A stretch of 64,000 nt of DNA from Musa acuminata AAA Group (GCF_036884655.1 NC_088357.1:44851501-44915500); one strand, 5' to 3'. Positions 1 through 9,957 are shown, numbered from the stretch's first letter. Notes: generated by a model not told the origin, from the sequence alone. Numbers and translations are program-made.

Positions 1-1
1 G

Positions 2-1096
2 ACGAGGAACTTCTCCGAGGAGGGGAAGCTTGGCGAAGGAGGATTCGGGTCGGTCTACAAAGGCAATCTGGATGGTCTCGACGTTGCCATCAAAAGGATC
101 TCCAAAGATTCGAAGCAGGGAAGGAAGGAGTACGTCTCCGAGGTCAAGATCATCAACCGGCTGCGCCACCGTAACCTGGTGCGCCTGATCGGTTGGTGCC
201 ACGCCCGCGGCGAGTTCCTGCTCGTCTACGAGTTCATGCCCAACGGGAACCTCAACTCCCATCTCTACAGGTCCGAGAACCCCCTCGGGTGGCCGGCGCG
301 GCACAAGATCGCGTTGGGCTTGGCCTCCGCCCTTTTCTACCTCCACGAGGAGTGCGAGCCGTACGTGGTTCACCGCGACGTGAAGCCCAGCAACGTCATG
401 CTCGACTCCGCGTTCAACGCCAAGCTCGGCGACTTCGGCCTCGCCAGGCTCGTCGACCATGACTGCGGCCTTCGGACCACGAACCTGGCAGGCACGTTGC
501 CGTACATGGCTCCCGAGTACCTCCACAACGGCACGGCTAGCAAAGAATCCGATGTCTACAGCTTCGGAATCGTCGCGCTGGAGATCGCGTGTGGGAGAAG
601 GCCGATGGAGGCAATGTTACTTGCCGCATGGGTGTGGGAGCTCCATGGAAGGGGAGCAGTCCTTGAAGCAGCTGACAAGAGGCTCAACGGCAACTTCACG
701 GAGGCGCAAATGGAGCGGTTGATGGTGGTAGGATTATGGTGTGCCCATCCCGACCAGACTCTCCGGCCGTCGATCAAGCAGGCCATCAACGTGCTCAACT
801 CCGAGGCGCCATTGCCGAAGCTTCCTCCGAGGCGGCCCAGGCCGGTCTACCGCCACCCTTCCGACGACATGGCCGCCCCTGCAACTTCGTCCAACTTTGT
901 GACTGCAACATATTCCTCCGCAGGTGCAGCTTCAGCTTCAGCTTCAGCTTCATCTTCTGCAAGTGCAGCTTCTTCTTCTTCCGATGTGATACCACCGACT
1001 GCTCCGAACTCTACAAATTCTCTCAACATTAGCATCTCTCCGACTTCGACGTATCAGAAGATTCACGAACGGATGCTGCACAAAGTTGACGTGTAA
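2..1096 (+). CDS. L-type lectin receptor kinase, kinase half (5' end outside window)
   Basis: This encodes the cytoplasmic serine/threonine kinase part of a plasma-membrane lectin receptor kinase. The reading frame is open from base 2, so the lectin domain, membrane segment and start codon lie upstream of the window. Visible motifs in order are the glycine loop GEGGFGSVYKG, the ATP lysine in VAIKRI, the catalytic loop VVHRDVKPSN, the metal-binding GDFGLARL, MAPEYL and DVYSFGIVALEIACGRRP. All key catalytic residues are present. After RRPMEA, about ten residues found at this position in the neighbouring copy (10014-10463) are missing. The C-terminal tail is a Ser/Ala-rich low-complexity stretch encoded by a short hexamer repeat near 928-970. 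It ends with TAA at 1094-1096. No intron is seen, which is usual for this family. The ligand is unknown; the family is linked to defence and pollen signalling. The kinase class is secure, the subfamily is not. Confidence 0.88.
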   Translation, partial: TRNFSEEGKLGEGGFGSVYKGNLDGLDVAIKRISKDSKQGRKEYVSEVKIINRLRHRNLVRLIGWCHARGEFLLVYEFMPNGNLNSHLYRSENPLGWPARHKIALGLASALFYLHEECEPYVVHRDVKPSNVMLDSAFNAKLGDFGLARLVDHDCGLRTTNLAGTLPYMAPEYLHNGTASKESDVYSFGIVALEIACGRRPMEAMLLAAWVWELHGRGAVLEAADKRLNGNFTEAQMERLMVVGLWCAHPDQTLRPSIKQAINVLNSEAPLPKLPPRRPRPVYRHPSDDMAAPATSSNFVTATYSSAGAASASASASSSASAASSSSDVIPPTAPNSTNSLNISISPTSTYQKIHERMLHKVDV

Positions 1097-1878
1097 CATG
1101 CTTCATTGGTAGTAATGAAGTTCTTCCATTGTAGTAATGTTATCTGCACACACTTCAACCAAATTTTGCCTTTGATTCTTTTAGGCGCATCTGATGAAAA
1201 GAGAATACTGTGATGCTCTGCTTTATTTGGGACTTTAATTTATCGGTTGAAAAAGGATAAATAAATTAATGAAAAATGATACTGATGAATCAACATACAT
1301 AAGAACAATAAAAATTTCTATCAAGAACTCCTCAAGAAAAACAGAGCAAGCCAAGTGCTCCTCTTTCTATAAATAATTCTATGGCTAAAACCCCATCATC
1401 TTTTATCTTCCCAAGATTTATTAGAATAATTTCTGGAGTCCTTTTCATGAATTTAAAATGAATTTTCTTGATTGTTAGTACATTTGAGATTCATGACTTG
1501 GCACAAGAAAAACAAGCTGCACTCCACTTGGTTTCTTAAGATGTGTGTTGACAAAGATGTGGCTACAGGGCTCTTTCAAGAGTTGGATAAGCATAAGATT
1601 CTTTTGCTTATGATAGTGAGTATTCTTTGAGCTAAAGGCTTCGATCGATTTAATGATCACTGCACATTAGTTAGATTGCTGGAATTTGAATTCAGACAAG
1701 TCGCTGACTTCATTGCTTTCACGAGCAACTGCGTTGACTCGCAAAAACCTTATACTTGTTGAGGCCATTCAGCAGCTCTGCTGCTGTCGACCACTATTCA
1801 CGCTTCTCCCTGATGAATTCTCACTGTCTTCAACAGAAGAAGAAGCTGTTAGCTTCGATCTTTGTTGACCTCTCAGCC
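1097..1878. other. Spacer between lectin receptor kinase loci
   Basis: AT-rich intergenic DNA. It presumably holds the 3' UTR of the first kinase gene and the promoter of the broken second locus. No gene, RNA gene or repeat is recognised. Confidence 0.6.
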
Positions 1879-2198
1879 ATGATCATGGTCAAGTCAAGGA
1901 TCCTCCTTGGTCTCTTGTTCGTGTCGATTCTTGTCTCCTTGGCCACTGCTCTCTCCTTCGACTTCTCTGCCTTTGATCAATCCAGGATCATGCATATTTG
2001 AACGACGGCGTACAACTCACAAGGAATCAGCTCACTGGTAGCATCAAGTATAGCGTGGGCAGAGCAGTGGGATGCAGAAACCAGAAAGTTGGCTGATTTC
2101 GCCTCTCATTTCACCTTCGTCATCGACGTTCTGGATAAACCTTCGTCCGGCGATGGCATGGCCTTCTTCTTATCGCCATATAATTCCAGCTTCCCTAC
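1879..2198 (+). pseudogene. Lectin receptor kinase pseudogene, lectin-domain start
   Basis: The chosen ATG at 1879 begins a typical signal peptide (hydrophobic core LLGLLFVSILVSLATA) followed by the legume-lectin start LSFDFSAFD. An in-frame TGA at 1999-2001 truncates it. Lectin homology resumes in another frame with WDAETRKLADF, HFTFVIDVLD, GMAFFLSPY and SSFPT. It stops exactly at the end of the retrotransposon LTR (2199). The intact lectin copy at 11289 reads WDADTRNLTDF, FSFIIDS, GLAFFLSPY and STFPTY at the same places. This is the 5' part of the locus continued at 9251-9538 and 9958-10463. It cannot make a working receptor. Confidence 0.82.
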
Positions 2199-2792
2199 TG
2201 TTGATGTAAACAACTTTTGTGCCGGGCTGAATGGCGGGGATCTTTGCTCAGGGCTGCCGGAATGACCGGCCGCACGGACCGAACCACGCCCAGGATCGTC
2301 GGGATGCTCAGGGGAAGGCGCCTTCTCCTTGCGTCCCGGGGAAATCGCCTCGTCTCCTTACCTGCACACGGGTCGGGTCGGAAGCTCGGCCCAACCCCTC
2401 CGACGATCAAGTTAGACGATGTGGAGTGGAGTTCGTTCTTATGTTGGTCTTTTTCCCCCCTTCTTCCCGTTTAGAATGCGAGGGTATTTATAGGGAAGCT
2501 TACTATTTCCTGATGTGTCCGCTTGCAGGAGCAGGATCGTACCTCTGATGGCGTCTGATATTGCCGTCGGCGTGCGTGAAGAACCGGACTGCCGCAGGGC
2601 ATGGGCGTGCCTCGGTCGTCGTTCTCCTCTGCCTCGGCCAAGTATGTTGGGTCAGACGACGACGAAGTCGTTGTCTGGGAGCGGGTGACGTCAGCGCACA
2701 TCGCGTCGGCATTATTGCCCTCTTTGGGCAGAGTGTCGTCTAGGCGTGGTTGACGTTGTAGCGTGTCATGTCTCCATTTATTATCCCCATCA
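2199..2792 (-). repeat. 3' LTR of the Tat element (594 bp)
   Basis: Direct repeat of 8688-9250. On the plus strand it starts TGTTGATGTAAACAAC and ends TTATTATCCCCATCA, so in element orientation it begins TG and ends CA. It lacks a segment of about 30 bp that the other LTR carries soon after its start, and differs from it by many substitutions. Confidence 0.85.
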
Positions 2793-2804
2793 TATTCCTT
2801 CCCC
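2793..2804 (-). other. Polypurine tract of the Tat element
   Basis: On the minus strand GGGGAAGGAATA directly precedes the LTR start TGATGGGG. This is the position and composition expected for the plus-strand primer of an LTR retrotransposon, and it supports the minus-strand orientation. Confidence 0.7.
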
Positions 2805-2937
2805 GAAGGAAGTCATGCCGTAAATGGGGGGGTCCGAGGCATGGCTTCATCTTTGAAGGGTCGGGTGTGTGGCGGTGAACCCGGGTAGCGTGTGGCCGAG
2901 GGGTGGATCCAGTGGAGCAGACCGAGCGGGGGCCATG

Positions 2938-3663
2938 GTCTCGGGGAGCACGGGGCCGAGGAGCATGACGCAGGCGAGCGGGCCGCGCAGACGTGTCTCG
3001 GGGAACATGTGCCGAGGAGCACGATGCAGGCGGGCTGACCGTGCAGGCGTGTCTCGGGGAACATGTGCCGAGGAGCACGACGCAGGCGGGCTGACCGCAT
3101 AGGTGTGTCTCGGGCAACATGTGCCGAGGAGCACGACGCAGGCGGGCTGACCGCGTAGGCGTGTCTCGGGGAACATGTGCTGAGGAGCATGACGCAGGCG
3201 GGCGGGTCGCTCAGGCGTGTCTCAGGGAACATGTGCCGAGGAGCACGACGTAGGCGGGCTAACCGCGCAGGTGTGTCTCGGGCAACATGTGCCGAGGAGC
3301 ACGACGCAGGCGGGCTAACCGCGTAGGTGTGTCCTGAGCAACATGTGCCAAGGAGCACGACGCAAGGGGGCTGGCCGCGCAGGTGTGTCTCGGGCAACAT
3401 GTGTCGAGGAGCATGACGCAGGCGGGCTGACCGAGCAGATGTATCTCGGGCAACATGTGCCGAGGAGCACGACGCAGGCGGGCTGACCACGCAGGCGTGT
3501 CTCGGGCAACATGTGCCGAGGAGCACGACGCAGGCGGGCTGACCGCGCAGGCGTGTCTCGGGCAACATGCGGCCGAGGAGCACGACGCAGGCGGGCTGGC
3601 CGCGCAGGTGTGTCCCGGGCAACATGTGGCCGAGGAGCACGACGCAGGCGGGCTAGCCCGAGG
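2938..3663. repeat. 56-bp minisatellite, about 13 units
   Basis: Tandem copies of a GC-rich 56-bp unit, recognised by TCGGGCAACATGTGCCGAGG in most units, at starts spaced 55-57 bases (about 2941, 2997, 3053, 3108, 3220, 3276, 3388, 3444, 3500, 3556, 3613). It lies between the antisense ORF and the 3' LTR. Because 56 is not a multiple of three, each unit shifts the frame, which makes long open frames on both strands by chance. Tandem repeats in this part of Tat elements are known. Confidence 0.92.
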
Positions 3664-3954
3664 AGCTACTTAGGCTGTAGCCTCTCCCTGCCCGCTTTGA
3701 CAGTGGCGGGAGCTGAAAACTTCTATGTCTATTTTTCTTTCTGGGGGGGGGCGCCGGTTGCTTTCGCCGCACGCTTTCGGACGTTGAGATAGAGGCGTCA
3801 GGGCTCTGCCGCTTCAGCGGAGTTGCCACGTCAGGCTTTCATTAAGGCGGGGCATCTTTTGGCATTCCTAATGTGACGTGACGGTCACGCACGTGCGCGG
3901 GTGGGCTGCCGCCCATTCTCGGGAGGCGAAGGGGCGCTGGTTCTGGCGGGATAT

Positions 3955-4103
3955 CTCCCTTAAATAGCGAACGCCCGGCTTCGTTCCCATCTCTCGTTGC
4001 CGAGTTTTCTCCTTCGGGTCTTGCCATCTTCCTTCCAGTCATCCTCCTAGCCTCCTGCGTCGCCCTTCCTTTCCCATAGTGCCCCCTGTTAAGGTTAGTG
4101 AGG
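3955..4103 (+). promoter_or_regulatory. Possible promoter and leader of the antisense retroelement ORF
   Basis: A TATA-like CTTAAATAG near 3959 lies about 145 bases before the ATG at 4104 of the spliced antisense ORF. The intervening pyrimidine-rich stretch could be a leader. This is positional inference only. Confidence 0.35.
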
Positions 4104-6088
4104 ATGACATCCTCTCCTTCCTCCTCCTCTACCCCTTCCCACGGAGCCAGGGAGGGACGTCCTCCATCGTCCCCCGTTGAATCCTCCGATGGGGAAGCGA
4201 CGCGGGCTATCGAGGCCTTGATGTGGCTGCATGACCTAGACTCCTCCGTGAGTGGGTCATCGCTGGGGGGACTCCGGAAGCATTATGGTATCCCGTAGGA
4301 CTATATCCTCAGCGCGCCCGAATCGGGACAGCGGGCATATGACCCAGTCCCGAAGGGTTTTGCCCTGACTCTAGACGCCCTGGAGGCGGGTTTGCGTTTT
4401 CCCCTTCACCCCCTCATTGTGTCCTGCGTCTCCCTCTGGCGGATTTCGCCGTCCCAAGTGGCGCCGAACTCTTGGCGCTACCTAGTGGTTTTCCTAGGGG
4501 AATGCCACTACGCCAACATCACCCCCACCCTCAACCTGTTCCGTTCCTGTTACTGTCTCTCCAAGGGACCGGGGGGTTATTTTCTATCTGCCCGGGCAGG
4601 CTTTCGAGTCGGGGGGGCCCCTTCAAACAACAAAGGGTGGAAGGGTAGGTTTTTTTATGTTAGCCGTGTAAGGGATTGGGGCTTCGGAGTTCGGTGGTCC
4701 GCGAGGGCGGTCGATAACACCGTCCCGAACCTGAGTGAAGCAGAGCGCCGGGATCTAGGGAGGCTTAAAGAGGCTCTCCCCAACTTCTAGGCCCTCCGGA
4801 ACATGACCGAGCAATGGTTGGTCGAGGCGGGTCTCAGCCCGACTCCTCCGGGTACGTCAGTAACGCTAGGTTCGGACATTGCATGGCTCAATTCTGGTAC
4901 TAATATTTTTCCTATTTCTTATAGAAATGGTGAACCTCCGATCGCTTCTAGGCGGTCAGGTGTTGCAAGCTCCCCCTCCAGCACTGCCGGCCGACCCGCA
5001 GCCCGGCTCGAAGGACGCACCGCTGGAGGTCGAGTCCGGGTGCCCTCGGAAGAAGGCGAAGGCAGCACCTTCAAAGGGAGCTGAAGCAGGCCCCCGTCGG
5101 GGCGAGGCCGAGCCTAGTCGGCAGGCGACCAGGAAGGGCCCGCGCCCTCCCTCCATACGTGACCTGTGCCGGCTGCCATCCGGAGACGAGGAGCCGTTCC
5201 CGACGCGGTTGGTGGGCGAGATCCCGACCGGGGAGGCAAGCGACCCCTTGGTTGCTCGTTGGGGAGGCCTGTCCCGAGGGGACAAGGTGTGGGCCGGAGG
5301 GGACTCCTCCGCGGCATTCCTTCGAGGCGCACTTCATCCCGACATGGCTCGGGATTTATATACCCTGCCCTCGGAGGCTTTGCTTGGGAAGTCTGCCAAG
5401 TCCCTGACCTGGGTAAGTGCTTCTCCTCCCCACTTGGGGGTGCTTCTCCGACGTTGTTCTTTATGACCCGTCTTCCTTCTTACAGGGCCTTCATTATGCG
5501 ACGACCCTGATGGATAGGGTGCGTGATGCCAGCCGGGTCATCGGGGGCCTCGTCAACCGAAACGCCGAGCTCCGCCGTCAGGTCGAGGAGGCCCGAGCCG
5601 AGGCCGGCCCGGAAGCCATGGCGGCCACCAAGAAGCGCGCGACGGACTCGGAGGCGGAGGCGGCTCGCCTCAGGTCAGAGCTCGAGGCCTCCGGGAAATC
5701 AAATGAGGAGCTCCAGAAAACCATAAGGGTGGAGCGGACCAAGCTCCGTCTGTTGAAGACGGAGGCGAGCGCCCTCAGCAAAAAGCTGGAGGAGGCAAAG
5801 GCCGAGACGAGAGCGGCCTCAGAAGCACTGGCGGAGGAGGCACGTCTCCGACCCGTCAGGGATAAGGAGCTCGTCGAGGCATACAAGAAGTCCGAGGGGT
5901 TCGAACTTGGGCTGACGCGGACGGGACGAGTGTCTTTCGAGTACGGATACCGAATTGCAACGTCCCGCTTCCGCGCTCGCCACCTCGGCCTCGAGGTAGA
6001 GGAAGACCCCTTCACTCCCCACCCCGAGGATCTGGAGGTGGACATGCCCAAAGACGTCCCCTTTGATGACCGCCTGGACGTCCCATAG
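4104..6088 (+). pseudogene. Antisense extra ORF of the Tat element, three exons, two in-frame stops
   Basis: The coding lies opposite to gag/integrase. Exon 1 runs 4104-4851, exon 2 4925-5412, exon 3 5486-6088. Both introns (4852-4924 and 5413-5485) are 73 bases with GT and AG ends, and the frame is kept across each. Exon 1 resembles the domain annotated in plants as 'putative gypsy type transposon' (Pfam Transposase_28), with NSWRYLVVFLGEC and YFLSARAGFRV. Exon 2 is proline/charge-rich with a basic cluster PRKKAKAAP. Exon 3 is an acidic Ala/Glu-rich coiled coil ending VPFDDRLDVP. TAG codons at 4296-4298 and 4788-4790 break exon 1. The ATG at 4104 is preferred to a GTG two codons upstream. 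A polyadenylation-like AATAAA follows near 6176. The protein's function is unknown even in intact relatives. Confidence 0.75.
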
Positions 6089-6217
6089 TAATAAGAGGGT
6101 CCTGTATTTTGTGTTGTGTTTTTTTTTGGTCGGTCTGTAAGTCGGGGTCAAGTCTTGTAATGTTAGCTTTCCTTAAATAAAAAGAGCACTTCTTCATATT
6201 GCCTGTCTTCTTTTTTC

Positions 6218-7375
6218 TCACACGAAGAATTTCTTAAGGTTTTGGACGTTCCATGTCCTGGGTAAAGGACAGCCATTCATCGTGGCGAGCCGGTAAGTGC
6301 CCGGTCGGACGACCCCGATGACCCGATAGGGTCCTTCCCACCTGGGGGAGAGTTTACCGCGTGCTCGAGTCGGGTTACTCACCTCGGCCCTGCGCAGTAC
6401 GAGATCCTCCAGCCTAATAGGTCGGGAACGTACCTTCCTGTTGTAAATCCTGGCAATGGCTCTTTTATATGAGAGGGCCTTCAGGTGCGCGTTGGCTCGC
6501 TTCTCCTCGAGCAAGTCTAGTCTGGCTCGGAGTCCCTCAACCGACGTACCCTCGTCATAGGACTCCATTCGGGGGGTGACTACCTCCACTTCAACGGGCA
6601 AGACGGCCTCTGCGCCAAACGCCAAGCTGTACGGGGATTCCCCGTTTGGGATATTGGGTGTGGTCCACAAGGACCAAAAGACGCTCGGGAGTTCATCGAC
6701 CCAGGCCGAACGGGCCGCGAGTGTCCTCCTCCGGAGGCCGCTCAAAATAGCTCGGTTGGTTACCTCGGCCAAACCATTCGTTTGAGGGTGCGCAACCGAG
6801 CTGAACCTCAGCTGTATCCCATAGCTTGCGCAGAATTCCTTGAACTGAGCACTGGCGAATTGCGTTCCATTGTCCGTGATGATGACCCTGGGCAGACCAA
6901 ACCGGGTGACAATGCTCTTCCACACGAATGCCTCCACTTGACACTCCGTGATTGCCGCCAATGGTTCGGCCTCGACCCATTTGGTGAAGTAATCTATCCC
7001 GACGATAATATATTTTCGCTGTCTCGAAGTCGGTGGAAAGGGGCCGAGCAGGTCCATTCCCCACTGTGCGAAGGGCCACGCGCAATCCACGGGTGTAAGC
7101 GACACCGCCGGTTGCCGCGGCGTGGGCGCGTGCCTCTGGCATGCTTTGCACTTTCACACATACAACTTTGCGTCTCGGCACATGGTGGGCCAATAGTACC
7201 CCTGGCGGAGTACCTTAAATGCCTGTGTGTGTCCACCTACGTGTTCACCGCAAAGACCGCCGTGGACCTCGGCGAGGACCGACTCGGCCTCTTCGGGCTT
7301 GAGGCAACGTAAGAGGGGGAGCGAGTATGACCTCCTATACAGCTGCCCACCGATCTCACAGTAGCGGGCATGGGT
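6218..7375 (-). pseudogene. Gypsy integrase (pol 3' fragment)
   Basis: Integrase inserts retrotransposon cDNA into host DNA. The minus-strand frame starts in the region before the zinc-binding module (YCEIGGQLYRRS), passes a His/Cys zinc-binding region (GYYWPTMCRD, KCKACQRH) and enters the catalytic core. The core shows WGMDLLGPFP, GIDYFTKWVEAEPLA (first Asp), ITDNGTQF (second Asp) and NGLAEVTNRAI (Glu), so the DDE triad is complete. The C-terminus WNVQNLKKFFV is intact, with the stop at 6218-6220. A TGA at 7156-7154 interrupts the zinc-binding part, and everything upstream of about 7375 (protease, RT, RNase H) is missing. From about 7105 to 6218 the frame is open. Confidence 0.85.
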
Positions 7376-7413
7376 TCGGCGCAGGGGGTTTGGAGCAGCC
7401 CCTTCCCCTGTAT

Positions 7414-8664
7414 CTAGAGGAATATCTGAGTTCGGGATGTTCCCAAAGCAGGGGAGGGCGATCTACGTACAGTTGGGTTGGATCGATCCGTTCTGTGTTT
7501 CAGCGGACCGGCCAACTGCCCAGTCGATGGTTCCGCCCGGGGCCTTTTATTCTCCTCGCGTCTCCCGGACATCCAGGCTTCTGCCACGACATAGTGATTG
7601 GCCCGCTGTAGCATTTCCGAAACAGCGGAGGGGGCTCGTTCCACGAGGGACCAAAAGAAACTAGAGGGACGGAGACCTGCCATAAATGCCTGCATCAATA
7701 AAGAGGGTGAGCACTTGATAAGCCTCGGATTTTAGTGGCGAATCGATTCACAAAACGAGAGAGAGGTTCGTCCTCTTTTTGGTTCAGCCCGAGGAGCAGG
7801 GCGATGGATGGCTTTGGTCGAGCCAAAGCCAAGAAGTTGAGCTCGAACTCCTCGGCGAGTTGGTCGAAGGAGGTGATTCCCCCGGTCTTCAAGCCGTTGT
7901 ACCAAGAACGGGCCAAGCCTCTCAGGGTCGTGGGAAACGCCCTGTACATCAGAGCGTCAGAGGTTCCATATAACGCCATCTGGGCCCGAAAGGTGGCCAC
8001 GTGGTCGGCGGGATTGGTGGTGCCGTCATAAGCGTCCAGGGAGGGGAGTCGAAAGTTCACAGGGACCGGGTGATCCCGTATTTCGACCGAGAATGGTGAC
8101 CCCTGGCGCGCCTCGTCCCCAAGCTCCCCCTTTGAGGTCCGGACCTCTCTCTGTATATCTTCAAGTCGCTGATTGAGAAAGTGCAGCTGGGCCCGGATAG
8201 AGCCCGTTGATTCAGCAGACATCGGCTCAGGCTCGGGTCGACCGGGAGGGTTTCCCCCCGCCTGATTTCCCAGGGGAAACACCCGAGCCAGAGGTGAACC
8301 GGGGGGGGACAGAGGTAGTCGCGTGAGCGGGCGCAGGTGGGTCTAACCGACGCACAGGCTGGGCCACTGATGGGTTTGTCGCATGGGAAACGATCGGGAT
8401 TACCGTCTAAACCATTCCTGCCAAGGCCCGGACTTGAAGGGCGAGGTCATGAAAGGCTTCAGACGACACGGGCGAGGGGACACTCGGTGCGCCCTCGAGG
8501 GGAAATAAGCCCGGGTCGTTGAACAAACGCCAATAGCGTTCTGAGGTCGTGGCGGGATCGTCCATCCTCGGCTCATTGTGCGAGGGGTGCTCGGTCGGCG
8601 CCCCCACTAGGAACGGTCCCTCGGCAGGGGCTTCGTAGGGGTCGGTCAGAGGATCCCTCGACAT
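7414..8664 (-). pseudogene. Gypsy gag remnant, frame-shifted
   Basis: Gag forms the particle that packages retroelement RNA. The ATG at 8664 lies just after the primer-binding site and opens with MSRDPLTDPYEAPAEGP; this frame stops at 8407. A second frame (8282-7695) holds the recognisable gag core: [36 protein letters not shown] and [13 protein letters not shown] residues. A third frame (from about 7698) continues [16 protein letters not shown] and ends near 7414 after a basic stretch. At least two frame changes make it non-functional. The zinc knuckle and protease expected next are absent. Confidence 0.78.
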
Positions 8665-8667
8665 TGG

Positions 8668-8685
8668 CCCTCCTTCTAGTGCCAA
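8668..8685 (-). other. Primer-binding site of the Tat element
   Basis: Read on the minus strand, TTGGCACTAGAAGGAGGG begins two bases inside the LTR end at 8688. Its placement fits a tRNA primer-binding site, but I have not matched it to a particular tRNA. Confidence 0.55.
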
Positions 8686-8687
8686 TC

Positions 8688-9250
8688 TGTTGGTGTAAAC
8701 AACTTTGTGCCGTGTCTCGGGGCCGACGCAGCTTAGTTCGAGGCTGAATGGCGGGGATCTTTGCTCGAGGTCTCTCGGGATTGCCGAAGTGACCGACCAC
8801 GCGGACTGGGTCACGCCTGGGTTCGTCGGGATGCCCCGGGGGGAAGGCGCCCTCTCCTTGCGTCTCGGGGAAGTAGCTTCGTCTCCTTGCTTGCACATAG
8901 GTCAGGTCGGAAGCTCAGCCCGACCCTTCCGATGATCAAGTTAGTGATGTGGAGTGGAGTTTGTTATCTATGTTCGTCCCCCCCTTTTTTGTTTGGAATG
9001 CGGGGGTATTTATAGGGAAGCTTACTGTTTCCTGATGTGCCCGCTTGCAGGGAGCAAGCTCGTACTTCTGGTAGCGTCTGACACTGGTGTTGGCGTGGTG
9101 TGAAGGACCGAGTCTGAACAAGTCGTTAATGGGCCTCGGTGCGCGTTCTGGCTCGTCTGACCAGGTTCCGTCGGGTCGTTTGAGGTGTGAGGTGTCGTCC
9201 GGGACAGCTGACGTCTGCGCGAGTCTTGTCGCCATTTATTATCCCCATCA
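8688..9250 (-). repeat. 5' LTR of the Tat element (563 bp)
   Basis: Direct repeat of 2199-2792 with the same ends (TGTTGGTGTAAACAAC and ATTATCCCCATCA on the plus strand). The right edge abuts kinase pseudogene sequence. TSD-like bases are absent. Confidence 0.85.
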
Positions 9251-9538
9251 GGTTCGTTCTGTGGAGGAAGAAGTACACTGGTAGGGAGGTTGAAGACGAA
9301 GAGGACTCGGACTGTGACGACACCATTGATGATAATGAATTCAAGAGGAAGAGTGTCAAAGAGGTTTCCCAATGAAGAGCTAGCCAACGCCACGAGGGGC
9401 TTCTCCAAGGAGGCGAAGCTCGGGGAAAGAGGATTCGGGTCGCTGTACAAGGGTCATACGAGGGAAAAGCTTAAGCCGGCTGAGGCACCGGAATCCGGTG
9501 CAGTTGGTAGGCTGGTGCCAAGACGAAAACTTGTTTAG
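9251..9538 (+). pseudogene. Lectin receptor kinase pseudogene, juxtamembrane and kinase start
   Basis: Homology resumes right after the LTR with FVLWRKKYTGREVEDEE, the first residues after a LecRK membrane segment. An acidic linker follows, and in a shifted frame the kinase entry FPNEELANATRGFSKE and GERGFGSLYKG. The glycine-loop second Gly is replaced by Arg (GERGFG; the first locus has GEGGFG). Homology is lost near 9450-9480, where the AT-rich insert begins. The rest of the lectin domain and most of the membrane segment, expected between 2198 and 9251, are missing. Confidence 0.78.
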
Positions 9539-9957
9539 AACTTGTTTTCAAGCTAATTATCAGATCAAGAATTATAAATTTTAATTAAGATTAAATATGT
9601 TTAAAGTTTATAAAATTAAGCATTAAAAGTTTGCTTGAGACCCTAAAAAGTCTTGAATAATTTACAGAGATAAGCTATTACAGACCACAACAAAAAGTAG
9701 AGAAGAGGTTTAGTATAATATAAAGTTTAATATGATAACAAAAATAATTAAATTAAGATTTTATTGATAGTGAATATGAATTTATATAAACAAAGAGATA
9801 TTACAAAAATATGATAATTACATATTTTTTAATTAATAATAAATATAAAATATTTATCTAAATCATTTCATAATTTACGAGATGATTCTCGTTATTGATA
9901 AAATTATGATAATATATTATTATAATTTTATAATTTAAAATTATAATAATATATTAT
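9539..9957. other. AT-rich insert interrupting the kinase pseudogene
   Basis: About 420 bases of very AT-rich DNA replace kinase subdomains from after the glycine loop to before the catalytic loop. No coding homology is seen. Its right end is a perfect AT inverted repeat, listed separately. Confidence 0.6.
9909..9957. repeat. Perfect 22-bp AT inverted repeat
   Basis: Arms 9909-9930 and 9936-9957 are exact reverse complements separated by 5 bases (TAATT). It sits exactly at the right border of the AT-rich insert, where kinase homology resumes, so it may be a scar or end of the inserted DNA. Confidence 0.8.

Larger units (their letters stand above)
2199..9250 (-). mobile_element. Tat-lineage Ty3/Gypsy LTR retrotransposon, internally deleted
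   Basis: Element order on the minus strand is LTR (8688-9250), primer-binding site, gag remnant, integrase, antisense extra ORF, 56-bp minisatellite, polypurine tract, LTR (2199-2792). Both LTRs begin TG and end CA when read on the minus strand. Gag-like and integrase-like coding and a long antisense ORF between integrase and the 3' LTR are known traits of the plant Tat lineage. Protease, reverse transcriptase and RNase H are absent: gag-like coding is followed within about 40 bases by the integrase zinc-binding region. It therefore depended on other elements for mobility. The flanking five bases differ (CCTAC left, GGTTC right), so there is no target-site duplication, and the LTRs have diverged with several indels. 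It sits inside the lectin kinase pseudogene. Confidence 0.88.

Noticed and set aside
2813..3640. 275-codon Cys/Pro-rich minus-strand open frame
   Set aside because: Produced by the 56-bp minisatellite, whose period is not a multiple of three; three peptide forms alternate.
2938..3663. CRISPR-like array
   Set aside because: Units are contiguous with no unique spacers, in plant retrotransposon DNA.
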